Source: Ailanthus altissimus
Lineage: Eukaryota > Streptophyta > Magnoliopsida > Sapindales > Simaroubaceae
Assembly (NCBI GenBank): GCA_946807835.1
Contig: OX327696.1
Span: forward strand, 3,050,501 to 3,114,500
Direction of reading: 5' to 3'
Length of the DNA: 64,000 bases
Shown piece after piece: positions 12,310 through 24,739 of this stretch. The translations under genes and the position numbers were made by a program. Under the pieces are notes generated by a model. It was not told where the DNA came from, did not search any database, and was given only the letters and a program-made list of their open reading frames with translations. How positions within the stretch are numbered: the first letter of the stretch is position 1; every line of letters starts with the position of its first letter.

Positions 12310-13323
12310 TTAAATTCATATGTGTTTATTTATAAATTTATCTTTAAATTTTTATTTTTATAAATAATATAAACAAACACTTTTATTATATTATTTAACA
12401 AACACTTTTGTTATATTGTTCAATCTTATAGAAAACTCTTTTTCTAAGCTTATTGCTCACAACAGTAATACTTTCTGAGATACAATCTCGAAGCATCGGA
12501 TATACAACCCACTTATGTTCACCTATACAACCCACCTATATTTGCCGACAGATCCTGTATCTACGTATACTGAACTCCATGTGCATCGGACCATACCCAA
12601 TGACACGCAACGGTTAGACCATAAAAGGTCTTTAACATCCGTGGAACCAAAGTGTTGTGGATCACCCATAAGTCTATGTGATGCTCAGGGTAAATGACAA
12701 TATATACTACTCAACTCGATAGGACCTACCATTGATGTTTTCATAAGATATTTAATGGGTTCCTCATAGTTTGTCCAGTATTCGGTTCTAACTGAATACT
12801 CGTATGTTTATACGAGCTCTAAGTTTATAGTCAGTTAAGAACAACCATTTGTACCCTATAGACATAGACATACATTGATCTACATTAAAGATATTTACTA
12901 ATAGACACATTGGTGAAAATAAATTAGAAACACAGTGTTTGAGAACACAGTTGTATAATGACATCTTTTAGCTTCTATTGCAACTCTTTGCAACTAAGTC
13001 AATACTTGTGTACCTTCAAGTTTTTATCCCATTATAGATAAGAGTCTAACTCCTTAGATTTCATTGATTTTTATAACTTGCTAACTCTTAGTAGTGCTAA
13101 CTGTTAACATTTATAACCCTCAGATTTTCTACCCCTTAGCACCGGTCTAAACTTCTTTAGACTGGATCTAAACCCTTTCAAATCATATAATGTTCGTAAT
13201 GTGACAAGCATCATTACTATTTAATAAAAATATATTAACTGTTTAATAAAATATACATTGTATAAATATTATCAAATAAATATTCATACAAATAGGGATA
13301 ACATCTAATCACATACTCTAATA
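12310..13323 (+). repeat. Truncated LTR, copy 1 of the 2-kb LTR family
   Basis: It aligns with the right half of the solo LTRs at 15003-17039 and 56676-58952. Shared landmarks include GCATCGGACCATACCCA (12574-12590), TATACTACTCAACTC and a terminal block ending CTAATA where the others end CTAACA. It is the most diverged of the three copies and lacks the 5' half, so it is likely the oldest. It sits directly left of the copia pol remnant. Whether it is a decayed solo LTR or what is left of a larger element cannot be told from one end. Confidence 0.75.
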
Positions 13324-15002
13324 GTTTTAACACTTTAAGTCTAGACTTAAGAGGAAAGTGAATGTAGATAAAAATATAACTTATATAAAGGTTAATGTAG
13401 ACCTTCTGAAAAATTCTAACAATGAACTTAAGAGAAGTAAGAGAATAAAAAAAATTACTCGTTTTGGTAATTATTTCTATATTTTTCTTATGAAAAAAGA
13501 CTCTAAGACTTATAATGAAGTTATAACTTCTCATGACACTCTTTTAAGGAGAGGAGTAATTATGATGAAATTAACTCAATCATGAGTAATTATGTGTGAC
13601 AATTTATTGATTTACCTTCGGATTCCAAGCCCATTAGTTGTAAATGGATCCTAAAAAAGAATATGAGGGCTGGTAACAATATTGAAAAGTATAAGGTAAA
13701 GTTAGTTGCCAAATGGTTTACTAAAAAAAAAGGACTTAAATTACTTTAATACTTATGCTCATGTAACTTAAATTACATCCATTAGGAATTTTATTGCATT
13801 TGGCTGCAATCTATGATTTGTTCATACATCAAATAGATGTAAAAATTGATTTTCTAAATGGAGATTAAGAAGAGAAAATATACATGGAATAATAAGAAGG
13901 CTGTGTTAGTGTTAGTACAAAGTATAAAGTATGTAAGTTGGTCAAGTCTTTGTATGGCTTAAAACAAGCACAAAAATAATGGCATAAAAAATTTAACAAT
14001 GCTTTAGCATATAATGATTTTATGATAAATGATTCTGATAAATATGTGCATTATAAAATCTTCGATGCTAATAGATGTCATCATATGTCTTTTATATGGG
14101 TAACATGCTTATATCAGTCTTAGTATAAAAATAATAATTAAGACTAAGAGATCTCTATCAAATGTGTGTGATAAGAAATATTTGGGTGAAACTGATATAA
14201 TACTTAGGATAAAGGTTATAAAAACATCTAATAGTTTTACTTTATCACAAGATCACTATATAGAGAAGTTTTTTAAGAGGTTGGGTATACAACTTGCTAA
14301 TTGGTGGCAACACTTTATGATGTCAATGTTAAACTTTAAAAGAATGTTAAACAAGTAACAATTAGAATCGTTATACTCAAATCATTGGTAGTCTTATATA
14401 CTTAATGAATATTACTAGGCCTGATAAGCATATATTTAGGAATATTTAGTAGGTATACTCAAAATCCAGGAAAAAAGTATCGGAGTGCTTTAGATAGAGT
14501 TGTAAAATATTTGATAAGCATTAAAACTTATATAATTTTATATGGTAGATGAAAACCTGTAATTGAAGGTTGTTGTGATGCTAATTAGATATTTGAATCC
14601 AATGAGATAAAATCTACATGTGGGTACTTATTCACTTTAGGTGAAGAAGTTATATATTAGAAATCTACTAAACAGACTTGTATAGTACAATCTATCATGG
14701 AATCAGAACTGATAGTCTTAGAAAAAGTTTGTTTTGAAGCTAAGTGGTTAAGAAAATTAATGAGTGATCTTCCCATTAGTACTTACCCTTTTTACAAAAA
14801 TTTCTATAAATTGTGAAAGCTTAGCAACAATTATTAAAGTAAAGAGTAAGCTTTATAAGAAAAAATAGACATATTCATCTATGACATGGCATCACAAAGC
14901 ATCTGACAAAATTTTGGGTGATGAGCCTAGATTATGTAAGGTCAGAGATGAATTTAACTGATTCTCTAACAAAGTCACTACTAGGAGATTAGTGGAAGAT
15001 AT
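13324..15002 (+). pseudogene. Old Ty1-copia pol remnant (RT and RNase H part)
   Basis: Frames on the plus strand contain decayed copia pol. The linker ahead of RT is recognisable from 13358 (RSKRIKK..., then a TYNEVITSHD-like block). RT follows with IHQIDVKIDFLNGD (for the usual [12 protein letters not shown]) near 13820, and then RNase H. The frame ends in a DSLTKSLLGRLVED-like block at about 14950-15000. Stops and frameshifts are too many to count reliably. Gag, protease and integrase are missing. The pol end is split by the solo LTR that follows, and its continuation (a TSRGM-like motif typical of this position) resumes at 17040. Confidence 0.82.
14998..15002. repeat. Target-site duplication GATAT, left of solo LTR
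   Basis: GATAT here pairs with GATAC at 17040-17044, a 4 of 5 match explained by one C-to-T change. Joining across the pair restores alignment of the interrupted copia pol end. Confidence 0.7.
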
Positions 15003-17039
15003 TGTCGACGGATCTAAAGCACGTGTGGGTGTATACATGTGTAATTGTGTCTATTGCCTAACGCAACAGAAATGTGTAAATTTTGTAATAAACACAATAA
15101 ATAAAATATATTAATTGCATTAATATATTTATAGGCTAGAGAACTCACCATAACATATAACGTTATACACGTATTTTTTTAAAGTCCGCATGGAGACCAA
15201 CTCGTGTGCAGTTCTAGTCACCAACACGGTGGGCTTGGTGAGCTAGAACAGCAGCTCTGTATTCAGCCTAAAATTAACTCTTAATCCTCAAAATGGCGGA
15301 GAGTATGTTTTTATTCTTTTATCCAAAAGAATAAGAAATGGAGAGTTTGAAACAATTCATAATTGCTCCAATTAAACGCATAAAAAAAATAAAACAATTA
15401 CATTTTCCTCTCCTTTTTTTTTTTCTTTTTCTTTCTTTCTTCCTTCTCTTCTCCCTCCATTTCTTTCTCTTTTCTCTCTTGGCCAATTTGGCCAAATCTT
15501 TTTCTCCTCTGCCTCTTTCTTTCTTTATATATATATATATATTATAATATAATATATAATATAATATAAATAATATACATAATAATATATTATATAATAT
15601 AAAAAGAAAGATAATAAAGTGAGAAATGATCAATTTGCCCCTCATAAATAGTTACCAAGTTCATTCCCTAGTGAATCCCACCAAATTTCACACTTGGGTA
15701 AACTCAACTGAGGGTCCACAGTACGCTACGTGTCATTATATAATTAGTAAATAATAATAATTTACTAATTGTTGTATTTAACACTTAAATACAAAGACGC
15801 ACACATTTCTGTGGTAATGCTGAATATTGCTGAATTAAACAATTTAATCTGGCACGCTGCCCTAGTGCACAACGAGTACACTCCATATCGCGGGACTCCT
15901 TAGGTTCTACGCCCGATTCGTCAAATAGAACTATTCCATGAGTCCGTGAGTAATGCCCCACGCACACGTCACGAATATACAAATCAGTGCGTTGAACCAT
16001 GCAAGCTGAGGTTATAACGCATACGTATAGCCCTTCCATCATGATATCCTGGATGTACGGAGATATAGATTATCACAGTCAAATCCCCTTATGCTCATCT
16101 ATATCTTATTTCCAAACTTGTATCTCACTGAATAATATGTGCAAACCCCTTTGCTATATTGTTCTATCCTGACGGAACTCTTTCTCGGGATTGATACTTA
16201 TGGCCACAAGATTTTTTTAGATACAGTCTCCAAGCATCTGGATATCAAACTCCCTATACGAGCTAACAGATCCCGTATCTGTATGCACCGGACTCCATAA
16301 GCATCGGACCATACCCAGCGACACCCAATGGTCACACAATGAAAGGTCTGTGACATGCTTGGAACCAAAGTATAGTAGATCACTTACAAGCCCACCGTGG
16401 CACTCAGGTCAAAAGACCACGTATACTACTCAACTCTAGAGGACCCTCCAATGACGACTTATATAGAATGTCTATTGAAGGCCCTCGTGAGTCTATCCCA
16501 TATTCAGTCCTAACTGGATACCCATATGTCAATATGAGCTCCAAACTCACAGTCGATCAGAAACGACCATTTATACCCGATAAGTATGACATATGCTAAT
16601 CTATATATAAAAGGGTATCCACCAACAGACCCACATCGACAGAAATAGATCAGAGACAATTATTCAAAAATATACTTATGCAACTTGCATTTCCTGGCAC
16701 CCGATTGCAACTCTTGCAACTATACAATTACTAGTATACTCCTAGGTCTATGTCTCATTACAGAAAAAGCTCCAATTCTTGGACCTGTTGAGTATAGTAA
16801 CCAGCTAACACTTAGTTGTGCTAACATTTAGCAATTATATCTCTCAGGGTAGCTAACTATGAGTCCTTATCTAAACACATTTAGATCTGATCCGAACTCT
16901 TTCAGATTTATAATGTTTGTAACGTTACATGCATAATACCATATAAATAGGTATTAGCGATTTAATGAGAATGTACACTTGTATAAATACACAAGTATAT
17001 GTACATTCAGGGATGGCACGTAAACACCCGACCCTAACA
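15003..17039 (+). repeat. Solo LTR, copy 2 of the 2-kb LTR family
   Basis: It starts TGTCGACGG and ends CCCTAACA (TG...CA, 2,037 bp), inserted inside the older copia pol. It shares long blocks with the copy at 56676-58952, for example AGTGCACAACGAGTACACT (about 15864 and 57829) and the final GGGATGGCACGTAA. A T/C-rich tract and an AT-rich low-complexity run lie at 15400-15600. Having only one LTR with flanking duplication indicates loss of the internal region by LTR-LTR recombination. The minus-strand frames inside (15319-15645, 15785-16042, 16198-16383) are spurious. Confidence 0.82.
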
Positions 17040-17629
17040 GATACATCGAGGGGGATGAGATTTCTACCTAGAGCATAAGACAAGAGTGATAGTAATTATA
17101 TCTATGTGATTAGCGATCTCTTTAAAGTATATTTATAGGGGTAAGAACAAGTTATTAGTTGTCTTGTTGTACTAGTGGTTATGATTTATGAGTTCCTACC
17201 TATGGCGAGATAGTGCATCTACAGTTAAAAATGGTGAGTTAGTCTCTTAACGAGCTCCATAATTATTTTATAAGGTAATGTGTTGTAGTCTCACCTATAT
17301 AAGTGTGGAATTATACCACTTCTTATAAAAGCTAAGCAAGTTTCTCTAGAGCACTCATAAAATCAAAAAGGCACATAACCATTAATAGTGCCAAATCACA
17401 GACATAGATAAGTTCTAAAGAATTTAATTTGATTATTTAACCCTCTATTCTACATCTAAAGAAATAAAAGTTAATAAAAACTTGATTTCACCTAATTCCT
17501 ATAAAATACAGTTACTTAATCAATGAATTAATTCATAACTTAGAAGAGCATCAATTCATATAAGTTAAATTCTACTTTGATATGTGGTTGAGTTAATTCA
17601 CATTAGTTTATATTAAATATGTAGCAGAT
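17040..17629 (+). mobile_element. 3' untranslated internal end of the old copia element
   Basis: It continues the copia pol interrupted at 15002. The first codons give a DTSRGM-type motif typical of the copia pol terminus. The non-coding tail typical of this copia group follows: a GTGAGTTAGTCTCTTAACGAGC-like block near 17240 and CACTTCTTATAAAAGCTAAGCAAG near 17320. Positions just before 17630 look like a decayed polypurine tract. I recognise the tail from general familiarity with plant copia elements, so this is inference. Confidence 0.6.
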
Positions 17630-18274
17630 CGTTGGTGTTTAAAAATATATTTCAAATAAATAAGTGTAAAATTAATCATTAAGAGTAAAGAGAAAGAACC
17701 GAAAAGACAAAGAAAAACAAAGGGAAGCACCCAAGCTGTAATAGGCATAGGCGCCCGATACCCCAGTATGCGGATTTGGTGTTGCGGTGTCAGGCTAAGA
17801 GTGTCACGGCACTCAAGTCTCTGGACTGAGCATTGTAGTGCCTAGTTGGGCGAAAAGGCAACACCCGAGCCTAGAGTTGTGATTCTTTAAAGAGTCAACT
17901 AGTCCTTTTAATGGATGTACCTTTTAAAAAAGTATTATGTTTCTTTAAAAAAATATTTGAACTCTATAAATACTACAAGAACACTTAATTCAAAAGAATT
18001 AACTTCTTTTCTTAATCATTTGATCACGTTTCTTTCTTATCAATTACTTTTTAAAATTTATACTTATAATTCAAAAAAATTATATTTAATATGTACCTTT
18101 ACAACTTCTCATAAGTCATTAAATTTTACAACTATCTTACTTCTTAACCCAAATACACTTTAGTTATTATCAATTGTGAAAGTAAAATTAATTTAAAGAC
18201 AATATTAAACACATATTGATTTCTTATTTTATCTTCATATTCACATACCCATACAGCACACATTTTACTCAACA
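17630..18274 (+). repeat. Decayed 3' LTR of the old copia element
   Basis: The start CGTTGGTGTT is probably a mutated TGTTGGTGTT, and the end is TACTCAACA. It follows the internal tail and a polypurine-like tract. A TATA-like CTATAAATAC lies near 17964. Positions 17740-17880 carry degenerate copies of the GC-rich words (GGCGCCCG, TTGCGGTGTC) seen in the copia LTRs at 4586 and 9385. No matching 5' LTR was found on the left side. Confidence 0.6.
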
Positions 18275-18399
18275 GGGATAATTGGAAAATTCTCGGCGAA
18301 TATTCATTTTATACCTAAAATTTTAGAATAGTCATGGATTAAAAGTCATGACACCTCAGTTTTTATAATTACCTTAATGCCATAGAGTTGTTGCACGAT

Positions 18400-18745
18400 G
18401 AGGCCATGATATACAAATTTTTTGGTGATTGAATTCTGAAAAAACTACCCACATGTTTGCATACATAAGAATATGACAATTCGTCTGCCAACTCTATAAT
18501 TGATTCAGCAGCTCAACTGTCTTTGAAAAACCGCTTATCATTTAAAAACTTCAAGAATTTCAGCTCGGCTTTGGTGTCATCAGCAGATTTAGCATTGCCC
18601 AATTTGCCATGTTACTTCACATTCAGCCGAAATTTTCACGTTCCAAAATTTATAACAAGCCATGACACATGGTCTTACGTATACCCTATATCCATTTCTA
18701 ATAATTTTATTGTTATTTTCGGCTCTGTCAGCTGTTGATGCAACA
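18400..18745. repeat. Non-coding duplicated module, copy 1
   Basis: It aligns with 20730-21110. Shared blocks include GTGATTGAA-TCTGAAA-ACTACCCA, CATACATAA, AACTC-TAATTGATTCA, CAGAATTTCAGCTCGG-type words, TTACCATGTT-CTTCAC, TTTTAGCCGA and ATTTTCGGCTCT. It has no open frame. It lies about 3.6 kb upstream of the mannanase gene and is probably a repetitive family or an old local duplication. Confidence 0.65.
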
Positions 18746-20729
18746 AACTCAGTCGAGGAAGGGGAAAAAAGGAAAAACAAAAACAGTAGAGAAAGATTAA
18801 GCTTAGATGATTTTTAGTTAAGTATATTGAATAAATACATTAATTTCAATCAAAACGAACTAGTTAATTACTTCTTATGATTGTCAATAAGATAGATCTC
18901 TAGAGATGATTTCTTTTATCGATCGACCACTCTTAAATTCTTTTAAGTTAATCATAAGACAATAAACAAAAACAGTATTGTTGAGTTTACAAAATTGGAA
19001 TACATAAATTGTATTCTAACATGTGTTATTTGTACTCCTAATGATAAAGGGTTTATAGTATATTTAATTCGAGCTCTCAAGTTTAAATTTCCCATCTCTG
19101 TTTGTCCAAAAAAATATATATCACTATTAATGACTGTCATATATCATGTAATTATTAATTTTTTAATATTTATTTATATGATAATTATAGAATACTAATT
19201 AATAATTAATGCATTAATTAAAATATAAACTTTATATTTTAATTAACTCTAACATCATTATATACAAAATTCTGATAACTCATGATGCAAGAAGTAATTT
19301 TTTTTTTTGGGGGGGCTTTTGGAGCATTGCTCGTTTCTATTACAATATTACAAGGAATAAACCTTGCCTATATTTAATTGTCCATAACTTTTTTTTTAAA
19401 ACAAAAAAAAGATATAAGAGACTTATCCGTATTAAAAGATACTTATAATTACTACCGAATTAGAACAAAGTGATATCTTAAGATGAATTTCTCTTGATAG
19501 AGTATGAGATATGAAAATGTGATATTCAAAATTGAATTGATCACGCATTATAATGAATTGATAATTCGATATTGTGATTACATTCATCACATATGTATTA
19601 TCACAAATTTTATGAAATATTCTAAAACTCTTACAAATTATTAATACATTTAGATAATATTCCCAAATGCCATTATACATTAAAATTCAATATATATACT
19701 TATATTTAGAGATATAGATTGACACAAAGGAAGTAATATATGAACAAGGTTGATATATATATATATGATCTATAGTTTCCACTAGGGATTTTTCACTAAT
19801 CACTACCAAAAAAAATTAATAATAATTAATTTCCCTCCAAACACTTTTTCTCATAAAAATAATAATTAAAAAATTTTCTTAACATCACAGGCTGATCTTT
19901 TACGTAGCCCATGTGATTATCTTGAAGGTTCGAATATATACAATTTTGACAAAACCCAACGTCATCGAACTGCCCACATGCATTGCAAACATCAGCTTCT
20001 GTTTGGCTAACTAGAAAATCTTAGTAATCATTTTTCTCAGTAAAATCCCTACATAACTCCCGTTGGATGATGATGTAATATTAAAACCAGATCAAATCCC
20101 CATATGTTCAGATTCAGCCAACAGGAGCTCAGAATTTAACTGACAAACTCACTCATGCATCATCTTTTCCTAAATGATCAGTTTGCAAATCTCCCCTTCC
20201 CTTACACCCCTTTCGCATTCATTTATTGTTTTGTCAACTTCCACTTCTTTGTATTCTATTGCGCCGAACTTTATTTTCATGGAGACACGCACCTGTTTAC
20301 TCTCTTTCTTTTGTCACTGTCACAATACATATGTTGTACCACGTCATCCATATAATAAGTTAATTAAAATAAAATCTATAAATGAAAATATTTGAGATTC
20401 AACACTCTTGAAACAATAAATAGCAAAACCAAAAGACTTATATTGTTGTACATTTATTTATCAAGCAACAAGCATGCAGTTTAAGTTTTTTGGATGTCTA
20501 TTACACCACAATCAAGCAATAGCAAAATTACACCACAATCTTGAATTTGATAATTTGTTTGTAGGTGAGGTAATTAACTTTTAAGGGTTGTTTCATATAG
20601 AAGTAGTGTAATTTTAATATCATGATTATAGAGTAGAAGTACTAACTGTAAATTAAAAGCGAGTTTGATATTTAACTAAAGTAAGAGTAAAATCAACCTA
20701 ATTGGTTGGAAGCAAAGCTGTAGCAAAAT
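18746..20729. other. AT-rich intergenic DNA
   Basis: No gene, RNA or recognisable element was seen. Frames of 62-82 codons are low-complexity and uncorroborated. Short TA runs and poly-T or poly-G (about 19298-19314) occur. Confidence 0.5.
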
Positions 20730-21110
20730 CCCAATATCCATGATTTGAAAACTCCGGTGATTGAAATCTGAAACTACCCATATGCTTAGCATACATAACA
20801 AACTCGTTTCCAAACTCATAATTGATTCAACGGCTACTTTTTTTCTAGCAACTGGCTTTTCCAGAATCGCTTACCCAATAAAAGCTTTGCCAGAATTTCA
20901 GATAGCTTTTCCAGAATCGCTTATCCAATAAAGGCGTTTCCCAGAATTTCAGCTCGGTACGCAGTGCCATCAGCATATCTCAGTTACCATGTTCCTTCAC
21001 TTTTAGCCGACGTTTTCAGGCTTCACATTGTCAGCCAACCATGGCATGCACATGGCTTACGATATCCAATATTTCTAAAAAAATTATGACCATTTTCGGC
21101 TCTACATTTT
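20730..21110. repeat. Non-coding duplicated module, copy 2, with internal tandem repeat
   Basis: Second copy of the 18400-18745 module, about 1.2 kb upstream of the mannanase start. It contains an internal tandem duplication absent from copy 1: GCTTTTCCAGAATCGCTTA-CCAATAAA followed by a CCAGAATTTCAG block occurs at about 20856-20906 and again at 20907-20958. Confidence 0.65.
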
Positions 21111-22217
21111 CTTGTATTTTTATTTTTCTTTTTCTTTTTTGCACTCAATCTTCTTCTTTTTTCACACTTTATCTCCATTCTTTCAATTTCTCAAGGAATT
21201 TAACAATTTATGCTCACAATAATTGCGTGTGATTGAGGAGCTTCTAAATAACGAAGCCATCATTAAATTGTTCCAGTTGCAGCACATTTAATTTCATATA
21301 TTTAAAGCAGTGGTTGTCACTTTTTTTTTTCTGAAAACTAGTTGGTGATCAAAAGATACATTAAACCATTTAATTTCTTCTCTTCGCAATTTTTAGGATG
21401 GTTGATGGTCTCCATAAGGCCAACAAATTGTGAAATTGCCACATGTTGTATCAACTTGGTATTAAATACTATTTAATTCTATGTATATATCATCTATTAA
21501 ATGGAAACCCAAATATTATTCTCATTTGTGATATAATATATGACTTAAGGTACACAAAAAAGAAGAGTTTTGATACATCAAAGATCTTAAGAAAGATGTA
21601 TCGATAAGTTTTTCAGTTTTATCAAACGTAATCAAATTGTTCTCTTATAAGAACTATATGTGCATTAAAAGTGTTATTTAACTTGTGTCTTCAAAAGATA
21701 TGTTAATATAAGCTGTGAATAGCTTAAGGGACATGTATATCAGTCGTGCAGAATTATTATGTGAACGAAATTGTTTTCGTAAACAATGCCTTTAGTATTT
21801 TTCTATAGTTATTTGGCACAAAGTAAGTGAACCAAAATCAATTTTGCTTAAAATTGGCTCTCAAAAATTTGCAACTAACTTACAAGATCATTACCATCCA
21901 AGTTATAAAACTAACAAAAACCATCTCACTTTAAGGCTTTTTCTTCAGGAATTTTCTGTTACATCTTTAAATATATATATATACATATATATATATATTT
22001 TTCATTTATTATTAAAAATAACCCAATAAAATTAAAAAGAAAGAAAGGAAAGATATTTTTCATCTCTAGAAAAAAGCCTTTTGGGTTTGCCAATTTTCAT
22101 TCATCTTATTCACTCCCTTAATTTGCTCACAAATTCACATGCAAAATGATTTCATCATCTTCTGACAAAACAAAACCTTTATCACATTCCTTTAAAAAAA
22201 TTTCTCTCTTTAGCATC

Positions 22218-22225
22218 TATAAATA
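22218..22225 (+). promoter_or_regulatory. TATA box of the mannanase gene
   Basis: TATAAATA lies 71 bp ahead of the chosen ATG at 22296, a typical plant spacing for a short 5' leader. It also argues against an in-frame ATG at 22146, which lies upstream of the TATA and would add a 50-residue stretch ahead of the signal peptide. Confidence 0.7.
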
Positions 22226-22295
22226 CCCACCAAATCCATCACAAACTTTCACCATCTCTTCTCTCAACATTCATCAACAAAACCCTTTAAGCAAA

Positions 22296-24518
22296 ATGGC
22301 AAGAACCCTTGCAAAATTAGCTTTCATTTGGGCACTTTGTCTTCTTCTATCAACCCTAGTTCTTGGACAATGGCCTGCATCACCACCAGCAGGTTTTGTT
22401 CAAACTAGAGGAACCCAATTTGTTCTAAATGGCTCTCCATTTCTCTTCAATGGCTTCAACTCTTACTGGATGATGACTGTTGCATCGCAGCCAAGTGATA
22501 GATACAAAGTTACCGACGTCCTTCGCCAGGCGGCAGCTGCTGGCCTAAGTGTCTGTAGAACATGGGCATTTAGTGATGGAGGTGATCAAGCTCTGCAAGT
22601 ATCTCCTGGAGTTTACAATGAGCATGTCTTTCAGGTTAATTTTCTTTTTCTTTCAACATTGCTTAATGATTTATCTCATCAATTTTATTATCGTGTGCTC
22701 TAAGAACTAATAAAGAGACTTTTCAAATATATTGATGTATAAAAAATATATATTTTATCATAATATTTCTTGTACCAAACGTCTCTCTCTTATCACATAC
22801 ATTAAGAAGGGTAGATTTCTCATATACAAAAATTTAGAAAAATATATATTTTTAATTACATTTGCTGCATCAAGATGGGTAGATTTTTATCTTTTTAAAC
22901 ACTTGTATTGCTGAAAGTTTCTTTTAGGGCAAAGTTAATGAGACCTATTTCACATTAATGCATGGCCAATTTTGTTGCATGCATGCACTTTTGCTCATTA
23001 ATTTGTGACAAAATCTTTCTATATTGTTCTGCCTTGAATAAGATATTAATAAAGTACTGATTTAAGTATTTATTATTAATTTTGCAGGGACTTGATTTTC
23101 TGATTTCAGAAGCAAGAAAATATGGGGTCCGATTGATTTTGAGTTTGAGCAACAATTACCATGACTTTGGAGGCAGGCCACAGTATGTGAATTGGGCTAG
23201 GGCTGCTGGTGTATCTGTTAGTAGCGATGATGATTTTTACACTAATGCAGTTGTCAAGGGTTATTTTAAGAATCATGTCAAGGTAACAACTACAAAATCC
23301 ATAAATGTTGTTTTCAATGGTGCTACAACATGAAAATAAAAGTGATCCTGTATATGCAAAACAAAGTGCTTTTGGTAACGTGATCGATGTTCATTTGTTG
23401 CGCAGAGTGTGCTTACAAGGATCAACACAATCACTAAAATCGCTTACAAAGATGACCCGACGATCATGGCTTGGGAACTAATGAACGAGCCTCGCTGCCA
23501 AGCTGATTACTCTGGAAAGTTGAATGTTAGTTTGTTTTATTGCCTGAAAATTAAACACACCCCAAGCAAAATGCCAGAGTCTTGTTTGAGATAGTTAAAA
23601 ATTTCTTATTCAATAAAATCATGTCGTCTAACTAATTGATTAATCAAATCTATCGTAATAATTACCATCATGATTGGTTAATTTCAAAGTACATGAGACA
23701 AAAAAAATTATTGGACGGGCACATAAGACATGATCCGCCCTATGTTATTGCGTGTCCTTGATTATCAAATAAGTAAATTATATGTTTGTGCATTACAGGG
23801 ATGGGTTCAAGAGATGGCATCCTATTTAAAATCCATTGAAAACAAACACTTGTTGGAGATTGGCTTGGAAGGTTTCTATGGCGACTCAATTGCGGACAGA
23901 AAGCAGTTCAATCCTGGTTACCAAGTTGGTACAGATTTTATCAGCAATAATATGATTAAAGAGATTGATTTTACAACAATACATGCGTACCCAGATCAAT
24001 GGTAAGCAAGAAAAAATAAAGGATTCATTTGGTTTATGTACAAAACCTGTGTTTAAACAATGTTTTTTTTTCTGAAGCTAATGCTTGGATTTTCTTAATT
24101 ATATATGAACAGGTTACCTGGACAGAACGACTATGCTCAAATGCAATTCATCCAAAAGTGGTTGACAAGTCATTTGACAGATTCAAGAACAATTCTGAAG
24201 AAGCCATTGGTTTTTTCGGAGTTTGGAAAATCGAGCAAGAACCCAGGATACAGCATCAATGCCAGAGACACGTTCTTGAACACAATTTACATGAGCATCT
24301 ACAACTTTGCTAGAAATGGAGGAACAATTGGAGGTGGCTTGGTTTGGCAGCTGATGGCAGAAGGAATGCAGTCATATTTTGATGGATATGAGATTGTTTT
24401 ATCAGAGAACCCATCAACCCGCAGTGTCATTGCTCAGCAATCGAATAAAATGACTGCTCTCGCACACATTTTGGGCAGGCCATTTGGTCAGAATTTGAAG
24501 AGCAAGCCAAATCATTAA
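22296..24518 (+). CDS. Mannan endo-1,4-beta-mannosidase (GH5), secreted
   Basis: Five exons with GT-AG junctions: 22296-22634, 23088-23282, 23406-23525, 23799-24001 and 24113-24518 (TAA). Together they encode 420 residues with no break. The enzyme cleaves internal beta-1,4 links of mannan, glucomannan or galactomannan in the cell wall. The protein begins with a hydrophobic signal peptide ([19 protein letters not shown]), then a GH5 clan A barrel: FNSYWMM near residue 50, [12 protein letters not shown] in exon 2, WELMNEPR in exon 3 with the catalytic acid/base Glu, TIHAYPDQW ending exon 4, and FSEFGKS in exon 5 with the nucleophile Glu. Length and exon motifs match the plant MAN family (GH5_7). 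Which MAN paralogue it is cannot be settled by eye. It converges on the SCYL2-like gene, 1.4 kb away. Confidence 0.95.
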
Positions 24519-24731
24519 CAGCATCAATAGTTTTTGGTTGCTTTTCGAAGTGTTTTCAACATTGTCGGAAGCATCTGATAGGCGTTTTTACTTACAGAAG
24601 CCCGGCCGGGTTTTTTTGGCCTTCAGAAATATTTCAAAACACGGGATTAGTGGAAGAATTTTAAGATTTTAAGTAGGACTTTTGTAGGCACAATAAGATC
24701 TAATTGTTATCCATATTTTTTTACGTCAATG

Positions 24732-24737
24732 AATAAA
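24732..24737 (+). terminator. Poly(A) signal AATAAA of the mannanase gene
   Basis: AATAAA lies 214 bp after the stop codon, a plausible 3' untranslated length for a plant gene. A second use cannot be excluded. Confidence 0.55.
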
Positions 24738-24739
24738 CT

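Noticed and set aside
13335..13350. Perfect 16-bp palindrome TTAAGTCTAGACTTAA
   Set aside because: A lone AT-rich palindrome at the edge of an LTR fragment; chance is a sufficient explanation.
22146..22295. In-frame ATG 50 codons upstream of the mannanase start
   Set aside because: It precedes the TATA box at 22218 and would place a polar stretch before the signal peptide.
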